In this document: positions 25,269-34,107 of the stretch, one piece after another | How positions within the stretch are numbered: position 1 is the stretch's first letter | Layout: the number at the start of each line of letters is the position of its first letter | Source: Streptomyces sp. ATexAB-D23 | GTDB taxonomy: Bacteria; Actinomycetota; Actinomycetes; Streptomycetales; Streptomycetaceae | Assembly: GCF_000373645.1 (NCBI RefSeq) | Contig: NZ_KB892089.1 | Span: forward strand, 186,001-250,000 | Length of the DNA: 64,000 bases | Direction of reading: 5' to 3' | The notes under the pieces: model-generated | The model's database searches: none | Told to the model about the DNA's origin: nothing | The model's input: only the letters and a program-made list of their open reading frames with translations | Made by a program: the position numbers and the translations under genes

Positions 25269-25739
25269 TCAGTTCTCCCAGACCTTGAAGGCGCGGACCT
25301 GGTACGGGGAGCGGGGCAGCCAGGTGCCGCCGCCCGGGTACGTCTCGAACTCTCCGGTCTCCGCGCACGTGGCGGACTGGTAGGTGGTGACGGGCCTGCC
25401 CGTGCGGTTGGCGAGGGCCTGGGCGGTGGTGCCGGTCTTCAGTGGCACGCAGCTCTCGATGTCGATCGTGGACAGCTCGTGAATCTGCCGGGCGCCGGTG
25501 AAGTCGGGCTTGGCCCAGAGGCAGAGCTGCCCGCTCGCGCAGTTGCCGAGCCCGACGGGCGCGGCGGGCGCGGCGGGCGCGGCGGGCGCGGCGGGCGCGG
25601 CGGGCGCGGCGGTGGCCGGGGCCGCGGGCGCGGCGGCTCGGGCGGGCGCGGCGGTGGCGCGGGCCGGCGGGGACGAGAACAGCGCCGTCAGAGCGAGAAG
25701 CGTGGCGGCCAGGGCGGCCGCGAGAGTGGTCGTACGCAT
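25269..25739 (-). CDS. Secreted peptidase inhibitor family I36 protein
   Basis: From the ATG at 25739 the 156-residue protein has a signal peptide (MRTTTLAAALAATLLALTALFS, cleavage near ARA-TA), then a low-complexity Ala/Pro linker (about 29-62) encoded by a 9-bp DNA repeat. The C-terminal domain has the I36/beta-gamma-crystallin-like pattern NCASGQLCLWAKPDFTG, with four cysteines for two disulfides. Family members such as SMI of Streptomyces inhibit metalloproteinases outside the cell; activity here is inferred. An upstream ATG at 25808 would extend ahead of the signal peptide and is rejected. Confidence 0.83.
   Translation of the reverse strand: MRTTTLAAALAATLLALTALFSSPPARATAAPARAAAPAAPATAAPAAPAAPAAPAAPAAPVGLGNCASGQLCLWAKPDFTGARQIHELSTIDIESCVPLKTGTTAQALANRTGRPVTTYQSATCAETGEFETYPGGGTWLPRSPYQVRAFKVWEN
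25557..25611. repeat. 9-bp coding tandem repeat (Ala-Pro linker)
   Basis: About six copies of gcggcgggc lie inside the I36 gene and encode the repeating Ala-Ala-Pro linker. Slipped-strand variation would lengthen or shorten the linker in frame. Confidence 0.85.
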
Positions 25740-25868
25740 GCGAGATGAACCCCCGTGTGATGGAACTCCTGGGTGGAGCGTCCACTGATGTGGATCTTCC
25801 ATCACCAACCCTGGATGATTACTCTGCGTAACCGGAAGGGTTCGGGGCCGGGTTCACCCTGACAGGTG

Positions 25869-25900
25869 ACAGCCCCGCCGGATCGGTCCGGCGGGGCTGT
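25869..25900 (-). terminator. Strong hairpin terminator
   Basis: A perfect 14-bp inverted repeat (acagccccgccgga and its complement tccggcggggctgt) with a four-base loop lies between the MFS gene stop at 26004 and the I36 gene. It is oriented to end the MFS transcript. Confidence 0.85.
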
Positions 25901-25932
25901 GGGACGCGCTGTGCTGACGCGAACGGCGCCAC

Positions 25933-26005
25933 GGGAACGTCGCGTAACGGAAACACCGCGTGACGGGAACGTCGCGTAACGGAAACGCCGCGTGGCGGGA
26001 ACGTC
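25933..26005. repeat. 32-bp tandem repeat made of 16-bp half units
   Basis: The blocks starting at 25933, 25965 and 25997 repeat with a 32-base period. Each is itself two related 16-base halves (cggRaacRYcgcgtRa type). It reaches the MFS stop codon and is probably noncoding. Confidence 0.8.
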
Positions 26006-27614
26006 AGATGTGACCGGCTCCCGCGCCCGCCTCCGCGTTCTCGCCGCGCTTGGTCAGCGTGGCGACGAGGGCGGCGATCACCGCGACGATGCCCGCGACC
26101 ATGAACGCCGTGCTCATCCCGGAGACGAACGTGTCGTGGGCGACGCCCGCGATCTTGCCGACGAGCTCCGGCGGGGTCTCCTTGGTGACCGGCGGCATGC
26201 CGACCTTGATCGCGGAGGACGCCTGGCCGAGCTGCTCGGGCGACAGCGGCGGAAGCTTCGCCGCCTTCCAGTTGTCCGCCAGCTCGGCGTCGACGCGGGA
26301 GGCCATGATCGCGCCGAGCACCGCCGTACCGAGGCTGCCACCGACCTGCATGGCGGCCTGCTGGAGGCCACCGGCGACGCCGGAGAGCTCCATGGGGGCG
26401 TTGCCGACGATGACCTCGGTGGCGCCGACCATGACGGGGGCGAGGCCGAGGCCGAGCAGGGCGAACCAGACCGACATGGTCAGCGTGCCCGTGCCGACCG
26501 TCAGCTGGGACATGCCGAACATGGCGACGGCGGTGCAGACCATGCCGCCCACCAGCGGGACGCGCGGGCCGAACTTGGTGATCAGGGCGCCCGCCAGCGG
26601 CGAGGCGACGATCATCATCGCGGTCAGCGGCAGCAGGTGCAGGCCCGCGTCCACGGCCTTCATGCCGTGCACGTTCTGCAGGTAGAAGGTGACGAAGAAC
26701 AGGCCGCCCATGAAGGCGAAGGCCATCAGCACCATCAGGACCGTGCCCGCGGAGAGCGGGACGGAGCGGAACATCGCCAGCGGGACCAGCGGCTCCTTGA
26801 CGCGCTGTTCGACCAGGGCGAACGCGAGGAACAGGACGACGGCGCCGACCAGGAAGCCGATGGTCTGGGTGTCGCCCCAGCCCCACTCGGCGCCCTTGAT
26901 GAGGGCCCAGATCAGGCAGAACATGGCACCGGACAGCAGCACGATGCCGGCGATGTCGAAGGAGCGCGGGGCGTTCTCGGCGCGGTGGTCCTTGAGGATC
27001 AGGACACCGAGCACCAGGGCGAGCACGCCGACCGGCACGTTGATGAAGAAGACGGACTGCCAGCTGACGTGCTCCACGAGCACGCCACCGAGGATCGGGC
27101 CGCCCGCGGTCGAGGCGCCGATCACCATGCCCCAGATACCGATCGCCATGTTCAGCTTCTCGGCCGGGAAGGTGGCGCGCAGCAGGCCGAGCGCGGCCGG
27201 CATGAGCAGCGCGCCGAAGAGGCCCTGGAGCACCCGGAAGATGATGACGAAGGCGACGCTGCTGGAGAGCCCGATGGCCCCCGACGCGGCGGCGAAGCCC
27301 ACGACACCTATGAGGAAGGTCTGCCGGTGGCCGAACCGGTCACCGAGCTTGCCCGCGGTGATCAGGGAGACCGCGAGGGCGAGCATGTAGCCGTTGGTGA
27401 TCCACTGGACGTCGGCGAGCGAGGCACCGAGGTCCTGCTGGATGGCGGGGTTGGCGATCGCGACGATCGTGCCGTCGAGCGCGACCATCATCACGCCGAT
27501 GGCCACGGAGAACAGCGTCAGCCAGGGGTGGCCGCGCAGCCCCCTGGCAGATGCGGGACCGACAGGGTCCTGAGGGTCCCGCGGTGCCTTTTCGACGGTG
27601 GTCTGACTAGTCAT
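26004..27614 (-). CDS. MFS drug exporter, DHA2 (EmrB/QacA) family
   Basis: The 536-residue protein has about 14 membrane segments. Motif A is in GKLGDRFGHRQTFLIG (about 96-111). Motif C in TM5 is GMVIGASTAGGPILGGVLVE, the antiporter signature, and the TM1 region has GVMMVALDGTIVAIANPAIQ with the conserved Asp. The family exports drugs and dyes by proton exchange. The ATG at 27614 is seven bases from the putative -10 box, so its message may be leaderless. It diverges from a TetR gene with a palindrome between, a classic repressor-pump pair. Confidence 0.93.
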   Translation of the reverse strand: MTSQTTVEKAPRDPQDPVGPASARGLRGHPWLTLFSVAIGVMMVALDGTIVAIANPAIQQDLGASLADVQWITNGYMLALAVSLITAGKLGDRFGHRQTFLIGVVGFAAASGAIGLSSSVAFVIIFRVLQGLFGALLMPAALGLLRATFPAEKLNMAIGIWGMVIGASTAGGPILGGVLVEHVSWQSVFFINVPVGVLALVLGVLILKDHRAENAPRSFDIAGIVLLSGAMFCLIWALIKGAEWGWGDTQTIGFLVGAVVLFLAFALVEQRVKEPLVPLAMFRSVPLSAGTVLMVLMAFAFMGGLFFVTFYLQNVHGMKAVDAGLHLLPLTAMMIVASPLAGALITKFGPRVPLVGGMVCTAVAMFGMSQLTVGTGTLTMSVWFALLGLGLAPVMVGATEVIVGNAPMELSGVAGGLQQAAMQVGGSLGTAVLGAIMASRVDAELADNWKAAKLPPLSPEQLGQASSAIKVGMPPVTKETPPELVGKIAGVAHDTFVSGMSTAFMVAGIVAVIAALVATLTKRGENAEAGAGAGHI

Positions 27615-27621
27615 ACGCGGG

Positions 27622-27651
27622 AGATTAGTGTCAGTCACTGACAGTTGACAA
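27622..27651 (-). promoter_or_regulatory. Promoter of the MFS exporter, overlapping operator
   Basis: On the minus strand, TTGTCA (27646-27651) and TAATCT (27622-27627) are 18 bases apart, a good vegetative promoter. Transcription would begin about at the A of the ATG at 27614, giving a leaderless mRNA. Confidence 0.6.
27629..27643. promoter_or_regulatory. TetR operator, 15-bp perfect palindrome
   Basis: TGTCAGT-C-ACTGACA is perfectly symmetric and lies inside the spacer of the MFS promoter, where bound repressor would block RNA polymerase. A second inverted pair, TGACAGTT (27639-27646) and AACTGTCA (27670-27677), overlaps it and reaches the TetR side. The TetR product of 27732-28388 is the obvious ligand. 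Confidence 0.7.
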
Positions 27652-27731
27652 ACCAATTCACAAGTCGGTAACTGTCACGTAGCTCACAGGTAGGCTGAGC
27701 TGGACAAAGCAGGGAAAAGGGGACCAGTTCA

Positions 27732-28388
27732 GTGACCGAAGGGCAGCCGTCCGCGGCCCTCCCGATCGGGCTGCGCGAGCGCAAGAAGCGGCGCACCCGC
27801 GACGCGCTGCTCGTCGCCGCCCTCGAACTCTTCACCACCCACGGGTACGAGGAGACCACCGTCGACGAGATCACCGACGCGGTGGAGGTCTCCCAGCGCA
27901 CCTTCTTCCGCTACTTCGCGGGCAAGGAGGCGGTCGTCTTCGCCGTGCAGGACATGGTGGAGTCGCGTTTCCTCGCGGAGCTGCTCCAACGGCCCGCCGG
28001 CGAAGCCCCCTTCGAGGCCATGCGGCGTGCCGTACTGTGCGCCTGGAACGGTATAGGGGAGGCCGTCGAGGCCATCATCCCGGTCGAACTCCACATGCGC
28101 GCCTACCGGATGATCGAGTCCACGCCTTCGCTGCTCGCCGCCCACCTGCGCCGCAGCATGGACCTGGAGAACCAGATCGCCGAACTGATCGCGCGGCGCG
28201 AGGGCCTGGACATGGCGCACGACCCCCGCCCCCGGGTCGCGGTCGCCGCGTTCTCCGGAGTGATGCGGGCGGCCGGTCAACTGTGGGGTCAGGGGCGGGA
28301 CACCAGCATGGAGTCGCTCCGGGTGCTGACCGAGACGTATCTCGACGCCCTCACCCCGGCCCTCTCCGAAACCTGGCGCACGCCGTAG
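27732..28388 (+). CDS. TetR-family transcriptional regulator
   Basis: The 218-residue protein has a standard TetR N-terminus: RERKKRRTRDALLVAALELF, then the HTH segment YEETTVDEITDAVEVSQRTFFRYFAGKEAVVF (about 38-70 in two parts). The C-terminal ligand domain is divergent (MftR-like start to ELHMRAYRMIESTPSLLAAHLRR). It most likely represses the divergent DHA2 exporter and itself through the palindrome at 27629-27643, and is released by a pump substrate. GTG start at 27732. Confidence 0.92.
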   Translation: MTEGQPSAALPIGLRERKKRRTRDALLVAALELFTTHGYEETTVDEITDAVEVSQRTFFRYFAGKEAVVFAVQDMVESRFLAELLQRPAGEAPFEAMRRAVLCAWNGIGEAVEAIIPVELHMRAYRMIESTPSLLAAHLRRSMDLENQIAELIARREGLDMAHDPRPRVAVAAFSGVMRAAGQLWGQGRDTSMESLRVLTETYLDALTPALSETWRTP

Positions 28389-28526
28389 GCGGACGCGTCG
28401 GCGGCGCTCACCGTGGTGGAAGGGCGTACGCAGCGTGAGGCAATCGCCGTGTCCTTCCGCACAGTCGGGTGATGTGCGTCACCCTGCTCGCAAAGCGGCT
28501 CCCCGCGTCTCCTAGGGTGGTCCGGA

Positions 28527-29738
28527 GTGACTTCCTTCGATTCCTCCCCCACGCTCACCGCCTGGCGCGCTCTGCTCGCCCTCGCGGTCGTCTTCGTGAT
28601 GCTCGCGACGACCGGCTGGACCGCCGTGCACCACCAGCGGTCCTCCGACTCGCGCACGCTCGCGCTCGCCTCCTGGGCCAAGGGATCGATAGCGGGCCGG
28701 CCGCTGCCGGACGCCGACGCCCCGTCGTACAAGCTGGCGCACTTCTTCGCCACGCTGACGGCCGCGCAGCGCGGCAGTCTCGCCGACAGGTACCCGCTGG
28801 TGGTGGGGAACCTCAACGGCGCCCCGGTCACCGTCCGTTACCGGGCGAACCGGCGGGCGATCCAGCAGGCGAGCACGGTCGAGCGGCGGCGCGTGCACGA
28901 CACCAGACTCTCCGCCACCGGCCGCGCCGAGGCACAGCACCGCCTGGAGCGCTTCCGCTCGATGCTGGCCCGGGACCGCCACTTCCTGGCGTTCGACCCG
29001 TCGGGGCGCGGGCTCGCCGCCGAGGTGTTCGGCGACCTCGACCGGGCGAGACGCATCTCGCTCGTCGTGCCCGGAGTCGACACCGGCCTCCTGACCCTGG
29101 AGCGCACCGGCAGCAGGACGAACGCCGCGCCCGTCGGCATGGCCAAGTCGCTGTACGCCGCCGAGCGCGCGACGCGCCCCGAGGTGAGCACCGCCGTGAT
29201 CGCCTGGGCCGACTACACCACGCCCGTCGGCATCGGCATGGACGCCGCCCTGGGCAACCTCGCCGAGCGCGGGGCGGTCCGGCTCGACGCGCTCGTCCGG
29301 GCGCTCCCCGGACCCGCCCCCGTCTCGCTGTTCTGCCACAGCTATGGCTCCGTGCTGTGCGGGGTCGCCGCGAAGCGACTGCCCGGTCGGGTGGAGGACA
29401 TCGCGGTGGCGGGCAGCCCCGGCATGCGGGCCGACAACGCCGGACAGCTGCACACCCGGGCCCACGTCTGGGCGGCCCGGGACAGCGGTGACTGGATCGA
29501 GGACGTCCCGCACCTGGAGTTCGGCGGCCTCGGCCACGGCGCCGACCCGGTGGACCACGCCTTCGGCGCCCGGGTCGTCTCGGCGGCCGGCGCGAGCGGG
29601 CACAGCGGCTATTTCGAGCCCGGCACCGAGAGCCTGGAGAACTTCGCCGCGATCGGCGTGGGCGCGTACACGTCGGTGACCTGCGCACAGGCCGACAGCG
29701 TCTGCAACAACGGGGTTTACGCGGATACGACTGCCTGA
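28527..29738 (+). CDS. DUF1023 alpha/beta hydrolase, membrane-anchored
   Basis: The 403-residue product has one N-terminal membrane segment (ALLALAVVFVMLATTGW, about 15-31) and a DUF1023 alpha/beta hydrolase domain. Visible are RRISLVVPGVDTG, TAVIAWADYTTP and the nucleophile elbow LFCHSYGSVLCG with GHSYG-like CHSYG. The extracytoplasmic placement is inferred from the single anchor. It is a paralogue of 32877-33941. The substrate is unknown. The C-terminal tail has two cysteines (TCAQADSVCNN) absent from the paralogue. Confidence 0.84.
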   Translation: MTSFDSSPTLTAWRALLALAVVFVMLATTGWTAVHHQRSSDSRTLALASWAKGSIAGRPLPDADAPSYKLAHFFATLTAAQRGSLADRYPLVVGNLNGAPVTVRYRANRRAIQQASTVERRRVHDTRLSATGRAEAQHRLERFRSMLARDRHFLAFDPSGRGLAAEVFGDLDRARRISLVVPGVDTGLLTLERTGSRTNAAPVGMAKSLYAAERATRPEVSTAVIAWADYTTPVGIGMDAALGNLAERGAVRLDALVRALPGPAPVSLFCHSYGSVLCGVAAKRLPGRVEDIAVAGSPGMRADNAGQLHTRAHVWAARDSGDWIEDVPHLEFGGLGHGADPVDHAFGARVVSAAGASGHSGYFEPGTESLENFAAIGVGAYTSVTCAQADSVCNNGVYADTTA

Positions 29739-29827
29739 CGCGCGTAGAAGACGGCCGCCTCGTCCCCACCGAAGCGGTCGACGCCGAGAGGGGACGGGGC
29801 GGGCAAGTGCCGCATACGATGAGGCGC

Positions 29828-30781
29828 ATGGGTGATGTGCTGGCCGGAATTCATGCCACCTGGGAGTTCGACACCGACTCCGTGCTCATCCGCTACGAAC
29901 GGGGTATCCGCACGCCGAGGCTCCTCCAGAGCCTGCGCGAGCGCCGCGTCCCGCACACGGCGCTGTCGTCGGTGACGCTGACCCCGGGCAAGCGGGGCAC
30001 GGTGGTGCTGCGTGCGGTGCCGAGACCCGGTGCCGACCCCCTGGTGGAGGCCGCCGCCGGGCAGCTGAAGGACGGCTGCGACCCGTACCGCCTGGTGCTC
30101 CCCGCCGGCCGCGAGACCCTCGCCGAGTACTACGCGGACGAGCTGCGCGCCTGTCTCGGGCCGGACGCGGGCGAGCCGGCCGACCGCTTCCTGGTCGCCG
30201 CCCCCGAGGCACCGATGCAGTTCAAGGCGTACGACGGGCGGGCCGGCTTCGACGGGGAGCGGATCTCCTTCCGCTGGTTCTGGACGGGCGCCTCGTCGGA
30301 GAAGTGGAAGGCGGGCGACCAGACGTTCCCGGTGACGGACCTGTGCGGGGTCGAGTGGCGTTCTCCGGAGGGCCTGGAGGGCTATCTGCGGCTGCTGCCC
30401 AGGGGGTCCGAGTGCCTGGCCCCGGGGCCGGACACGCTCGCCGGGCCGGTGCCCGCGGGGATCGGGACCGGTACGGCCCAGAGCGTCCACCCGGTGATAC
30501 CCCGGCCCGCCCGCGCCGACCAGGACCCGGCGGCCGTGATCTTCGGCCTCGGCTACGGCCCGGTCCACGAGTCGCTGCCCTTCGCCGCGGCCGTCCTGGA
30601 GTCCGTACGCAGGAAGCAGTCGGTGCCCCCGGCCGCCACCGCGCTCACCACCACCACCGCCCGGCGTGATCCGGCGGACATCGCGGAGCGCATCCACCAC
30701 CTCGGTGAGCTGCACCGGGCGGGTCTGGTGACCGACGAGGAGTTCAGCGCGAAGAAGGCGCAGCTCCTCGCCGAGCTGTAG
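29828..30781 (+). CDS. DUF4429 domain protein with C-terminal SHOCT motif
   Basis: From the ATG at 29828 the 317-residue protein carries two related beta-rich modules (GIHATWEFDTDSVLIRY, about 6-22, and FKAYDGRAGFDGERISFRW, about 131-149), the DUF4429 pattern. It ends with a SHOCT segment (IHHLGELHRAGLVTDEEFSAKKAQLLAEL, given here in part). SHOCT tails usually mediate oligomerisation. No enzyme motif is present. It precedes a two-component pair by nine bases and may be co-transcribed with it. Confidence 0.84.
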   Translation: MGDVLAGIHATWEFDTDSVLIRYERGIRTPRLLQSLRERRVPHTALSSVTLTPGKRGTVVLRAVPRPGADPLVEAAAGQLKDGCDPYRLVLPAGRETLAEYYADELRACLGPDAGEPADRFLVAAPEAPMQFKAYDGRAGFDGERISFRWFWTGASSEKWKAGDQTFPVTDLCGVEWRSPEGLEGYLRLLPRGSECLAPGPDTLAGPVPAGIGTGTAQSVHPVIPRPARADQDPAAVIFGLGYGPVHESLPFAAAVLESVRRKQSVPPAATALTTTTARRDPADIAERIHHLGELHRAGLVTDEEFSAKKAQLLAEL

Positions 30782-30790
30782 CCGCCGCGC

Positions 30791-32035
30791 GTGACCGCCT
30801 CCATGGCCGAGTCCCCGTCCGCCCCCGGCCCGAAGCGGCGGGGGCGGTTCCTGCCGTACGCCGCCGTCGTCCTGCTGACGGCGCTCTTCCTCCCGGTCAC
30901 CCTCGTCAACCTGCGTGATCAGTACGGCATCGGCGGCGCGGTCGCGGCCACCCTCGCCGTCGCCCAGGCCGGGCCCCTGCTGATGCTGGCGCACCGGCCG
31001 CTGCGGGCCTGGTGGATCGTCTTCCCGGCGGACGTCGTGGGCGCGCTGGTGATCCTCGGGCAGCCTGCCGATAAGTACGACGTGTGGCCGTGGCCGCCGG
31101 CCCCTCTGATCGCCTACCTCTTCCTGCTCCTGGCGCTGGCCCTGCGTGAGCCCCGCCGCACCCTGGCCGCCGTCTGGCTGGCGACCGGCGCGGCGAGCCT
31201 CCTCCTGCATCTGGCCGGCCCGGACCGCAGCAACGGCAGCGCGCTGCTCCTGCCCGTCTTCGGGGCCGTGGCGCTGGTGATCGGCGCGGCGGTGCGGGAG
31301 CGGCGCGTCGCGCAGCGCAGGCTCGCCGAGCAGGAGACCGTCAGCGAGGCGGAACGCGCCCGGCGGACGCTGCTGGAGGAACGGACCAGGATCGCTCGCG
31401 AACTGCACGACGTGGTCGCCCACCACATGTCCGTGATCACCGTCCAGGCGGACTCGGCGCCGTACCGGCTCCAGGAGCTGCCGGACGAGGCGCGCGAGGA
31501 GTTCGGGACGATCGCCGCGAGCGCGCGGGAGTCGCTTTCGGAGATGCGGCGGCTGCTGGTGGTGCTGCGCGGCGACGGCACGGAGGGCGAACGGACCCCG
31601 CAGCCGGGGCTCGACCGCTTGCAGCAGCTGGTGGAGGCGACGGTACGGGCGGGGCTTCCGGCCGAGCTGTCGATGCCGGCGGGACTGGACGGTGTGCCTC
31701 CGGCCGTGGACCTGTCCGCGTACCGGATCGTGCAGGAGGCGCTGGCGAACGCGGTCCGGCACGCGCCGGGGGCCCCGACCCGGATATCGGTCGGCACGGA
31801 CGGGGCGCATCTGACGCTACTGGTGGTCAACGGCCCTCCCCAGCAGCCGGTTTCACCGCTGGAGACGGCGGGAACGGGCCACGGTCTTGTCGGGATGCGC
31901 GAACGCGTACGGTTGACCGGCGGCACGCTGGACACCGGGCCGCTGCCGGACGGGGGGTTCCGGGTCGCCGCGCGGCTGCCGCTCCCCCCGAAGGAGCCGC
32001 TCGTCCCCGCCACCCCGAGCCCGGAGGACCCGTGA
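30791..32035 (+). CDS. Sensor histidine kinase, HisKA_3/NarL type
   Basis: The 414-residue protein has about six N-terminal membrane helices (residues 21-168) and no large sensor loop, then a HisKA_3 dimerisation domain with RELHDVVAHHMSVITVQ (His206). The HATPase domain has an N box (EALANAVRHAP) and a G2 box (GTGHGLVGMRERV); the G1 acidic residue is replaced in LLVVNGPP, a common variant in Streptomyces. It would phosphorylate the response regulator encoded directly downstream, with GTGA overlap. The signal is unknown. Confidence 0.93.
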   Translation: MTASMAESPSAPGPKRRGRFLPYAAVVLLTALFLPVTLVNLRDQYGIGGAVAATLAVAQAGPLLMLAHRPLRAWWIVFPADVVGALVILGQPADKYDVWPWPPAPLIAYLFLLLALALREPRRTLAAVWLATGAASLLLHLAGPDRSNGSALLLPVFGAVALVIGAAVRERRVAQRRLAEQETVSEAERARRTLLEERTRIARELHDVVAHHMSVITVQADSAPYRLQELPDEAREEFGTIAASARESLSEMRRLLVVLRGDGTEGERTPQPGLDRLQQLVEATVRAGLPAELSMPAGLDGVPPAVDLSAYRIVQEALANAVRHAPGAPTRISVGTDGAHLTLLVVNGPPQQPVSPLETAGTGHGLVGMRERVRLTGGTLDTGPLPDGGFRVAARLPLPPKEPLVPATPSPEDP

Positions 32036-32715
32036 CCATCCGTGTGATCATCGTCGACGACCAGGCCATGGTGCGGGCGGGCTTCGCGGCCCTGCTGGCG
32101 GCGCAGGCCGACATCGACGTGGTCGGTGAGGCGCCGGACGGGCGCCAGGGCATCGACGTCAGCCGCCGGGCCCACCCGGACGTGGTGCTGATGGATGTCC
32201 GGATGCCCGAGATGGACGGCCTGGCGGCGGCCCGCGCGCTGCTGGACCCGCCGCCCGGTGTGGTCCATGTGCCCAGGGTGCTGATGCTCACCACGTTCGA
32301 TGTGGACGACTACGTGTACGAGGCGCTGCGCGCCGGGGCGTCCGGGTTCCTGCTGAAGGACGCGCCCCCGGCGGACCTGATCGCGGCGGTACGGGTGGTG
32401 GCGGCGGGCGACGCGCTGCTCGCCCCGTCCGTGACGCGCCGTCTGATAGCCGACTTCGCCCGGCAGCGGCCGCAGGCGGCGTCCCGCAGCGGGGCGGCGC
32501 TCCGGCTCAACGGGCTGACCCCGCGCGAGACGGAGGTCCTCGAACTGATCGCGCGCGGCCTGTCGAACCAGGAGATCGCCGGGAAGCTGGTGCTCGCCGA
32601 GCAGACGGTGAAGACGCACATCGGGCGCGTCCTGTCGAAGCTGTCCCTGCGGGACCGGGCGCAGGCGGTGATCTTCGCGTACGAGGCGGGACTCGTGGTC
32701 CCCGGCACCGCCTGA
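32032..32715 (+). CDS. LuxR/NarL-type response regulator
   Basis: The 227-residue protein has a receiver domain with acidic pair VDD (8-10), phosphorylation site Asp55 in LMDVRMPE, the Thr of LTTF and Lys of FLLKDAP. A LuxR helix-turn-helix follows (LTPRETEVLELIARGLSNQEIAGKL..., about 163 onward). It overlaps the kinase stop by four bases, so translation is coupled. The stand-alone TCS lies between two DUF1023 genes, which are candidate targets. Confidence 0.95.
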   Translation: MTIRVIIVDDQAMVRAGFAALLAAQADIDVVGEAPDGRQGIDVSRRAHPDVVLMDVRMPEMDGLAAARALLDPPPGVVHVPRVLMLTTFDVDDYVYEALRAGASGFLLKDAPPADLIAAVRVVAAGDALLAPSVTRRLIADFARQRPQAASRSGAALRLNGLTPRETEVLELIARGLSNQEIAGKLVLAEQTVKTHIGRVLSKLSLRDRAQAVIFAYEAGLVVPGTA

Positions 32716-32876
32716 CCGGCACCGGGCCCGGTCCAGGCCACCCCCTACCCAGGTATCACCCGGCAGTTGGCTCTCCGGTGTGACGTCCGCTCACCCGCCC
32801 CCTTCCTACCTTCCTCCCGTCGCGCCGCACGGCGTGCGGGGACCGGCGGTTCGGCCGGAGTGGGAGGGCGGGGCGG

Positions 32877-33941
32877 ATGCGGCGTTACGCGAGGACCCTG
32901 GTCGCGGTCGCGCTGGCGACCACCGTGGTGTCGGGAACGGCCGGATGGGTCTCGGGCAACGCCCAGCGGGCCGTGACGGGCCCGCCGCCGGGCACGGCGT
33001 CCTGGCGGGCGGACCACACGCTGGGACGTGAGCTGCCCGATCCCCAGCGGGCCACGCCCGCCGAAGTGGCGGACTTCTTCCGGGGGCTGAGCGCATCGGA
33101 CCAGCAGGCGCTGGCGGTGCGGCACCCGCTCGTCGTGGGCAACCTGGACGGCGCCCCGGTGGAGCTGCGCCTCCGGGCCAACGCGCGCGCCCTGAAGGCG
33201 ACCCACGACCCCCGGTACGCCCACCTCGCCGAGGACCCGCACCGCCGCATCCTGGCGTTCGACCCGCGCGGCCGGGGCCAGGTGGCCGAGGTCTTCGGCG
33301 ACCTGGCGACGGCCCGCCGGGTGTCGGTGGTGGTGCCCGGTTCCGACATCGACGCGGGCACCTTCGACCGGACGACCGATGTGTACGGCACCCCGGCCGG
33401 CATGGCCAAGTCCCTGTACGCGCGGACGGGTCCGGGCACCGCCGTGATCGCCTGGGCCGGGTACACCACCCCGGTGGGCCTCGGCCCGGACGCCGCGACC
33501 GGCACCCTCGCCGAGGCCGGCTCCACCCGTCTCACCCGCTTCACGGAGGGCCTCGCGGCGGCCGGAGTGCCCGTCACCACGGTGTTCTGCCACAGTTACG
33601 GCTCGGTCGTCTGCGGCTTGGCCGCGTCCCGCCTGCACATCGCCGACCTGGTGGTCCTCGGCTCCCCCGGGATGCGCGCGGACCACGTCTCCGGCCTGCG
33701 CACCGGGGCGCGCGTCTGGGCGGCCAAGGACCCGGGCGACTGGATCGGCAAGGTCCCCCACATCGAGTTCGCCGGCCTCGGCCACGGCGCCGATCCCGCG
33801 TCCCCGGACTTCGGCGCCCGCCACGTACCCGCCGACGACGCCGAGGGCCACACGGGCTACTTCGCCCCCGGCACCAAGTCGCTGCGCGCGTTCGCCGCGA
33901 TTGCCGAGGGGGTGAACGCGGGGGGTGTGAACGCGGCCTGA
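32877..33941 (+). CDS. DUF1023 alpha/beta hydrolase, secreted or anchored
   Basis: The 354-residue paralogue of 28527-29738 starts MRRYARTLVAVALATTVVSGTAGWVSG, a signal peptide or anchor. It shares the hallmarks VVGNLDGAPVELRLRANARAL, ILAFDPRGRGQVAEVFGDL, TAVIAWAGYTTPVGLG and the nucleophile elbow VFCHSYGSVVCGLAA. A cysteine precedes the elbow His, as in the other copy. It is separated from its paralogue by the DUF4429 and TCS genes, implying an old duplication. Function beyond hydrolase fold is unknown. Confidence 0.83.
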   Translation: MRRYARTLVAVALATTVVSGTAGWVSGNAQRAVTGPPPGTASWRADHTLGRELPDPQRATPAEVADFFRGLSASDQQALAVRHPLVVGNLDGAPVELRLRANARALKATHDPRYAHLAEDPHRRILAFDPRGRGQVAEVFGDLATARRVSVVVPGSDIDAGTFDRTTDVYGTPAGMAKSLYARTGPGTAVIAWAGYTTPVGLGPDAATGTLAEAGSTRLTRFTEGLAAAGVPVTTVFCHSYGSVVCGLAASRLHIADLVVLGSPGMRADHVSGLRTGARVWAAKDPGDWIGKVPHIEFAGLGHGADPASPDFGARHVPADDAEGHTGYFAPGTKSLRAFAAIAEGVNAGGVNAA

Positions 33942-34107
33942 AGGGTTGCCGGTTGCGAAGATGTGGTCATCGGATTGGACAACCCCGTGGTGCTCCGCAC
34001 ACGATGAGCGCTCCTCAGCGCGAGTGTGCGGGGGCAAACCGCTGGTACGGCGAGCTGTCCACCACCCCGCGCCCCACATCTTTCAACGGCACGGGAGAGA
34101 CTTCGCC

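Noticed and set aside
25557..25611. 9-bp repeat considered as a mobile-element border
   Set aside because: It is in frame inside the I36 gene and simply encodes an Ala-Pro linker.
21961..25785. A 1274-residue open frame antisense to aceE
   Set aside because: It is a shadow of aceE caused by high G+C; the peptide is Arg/His/Gly-rich with no domain and aceE is certain.
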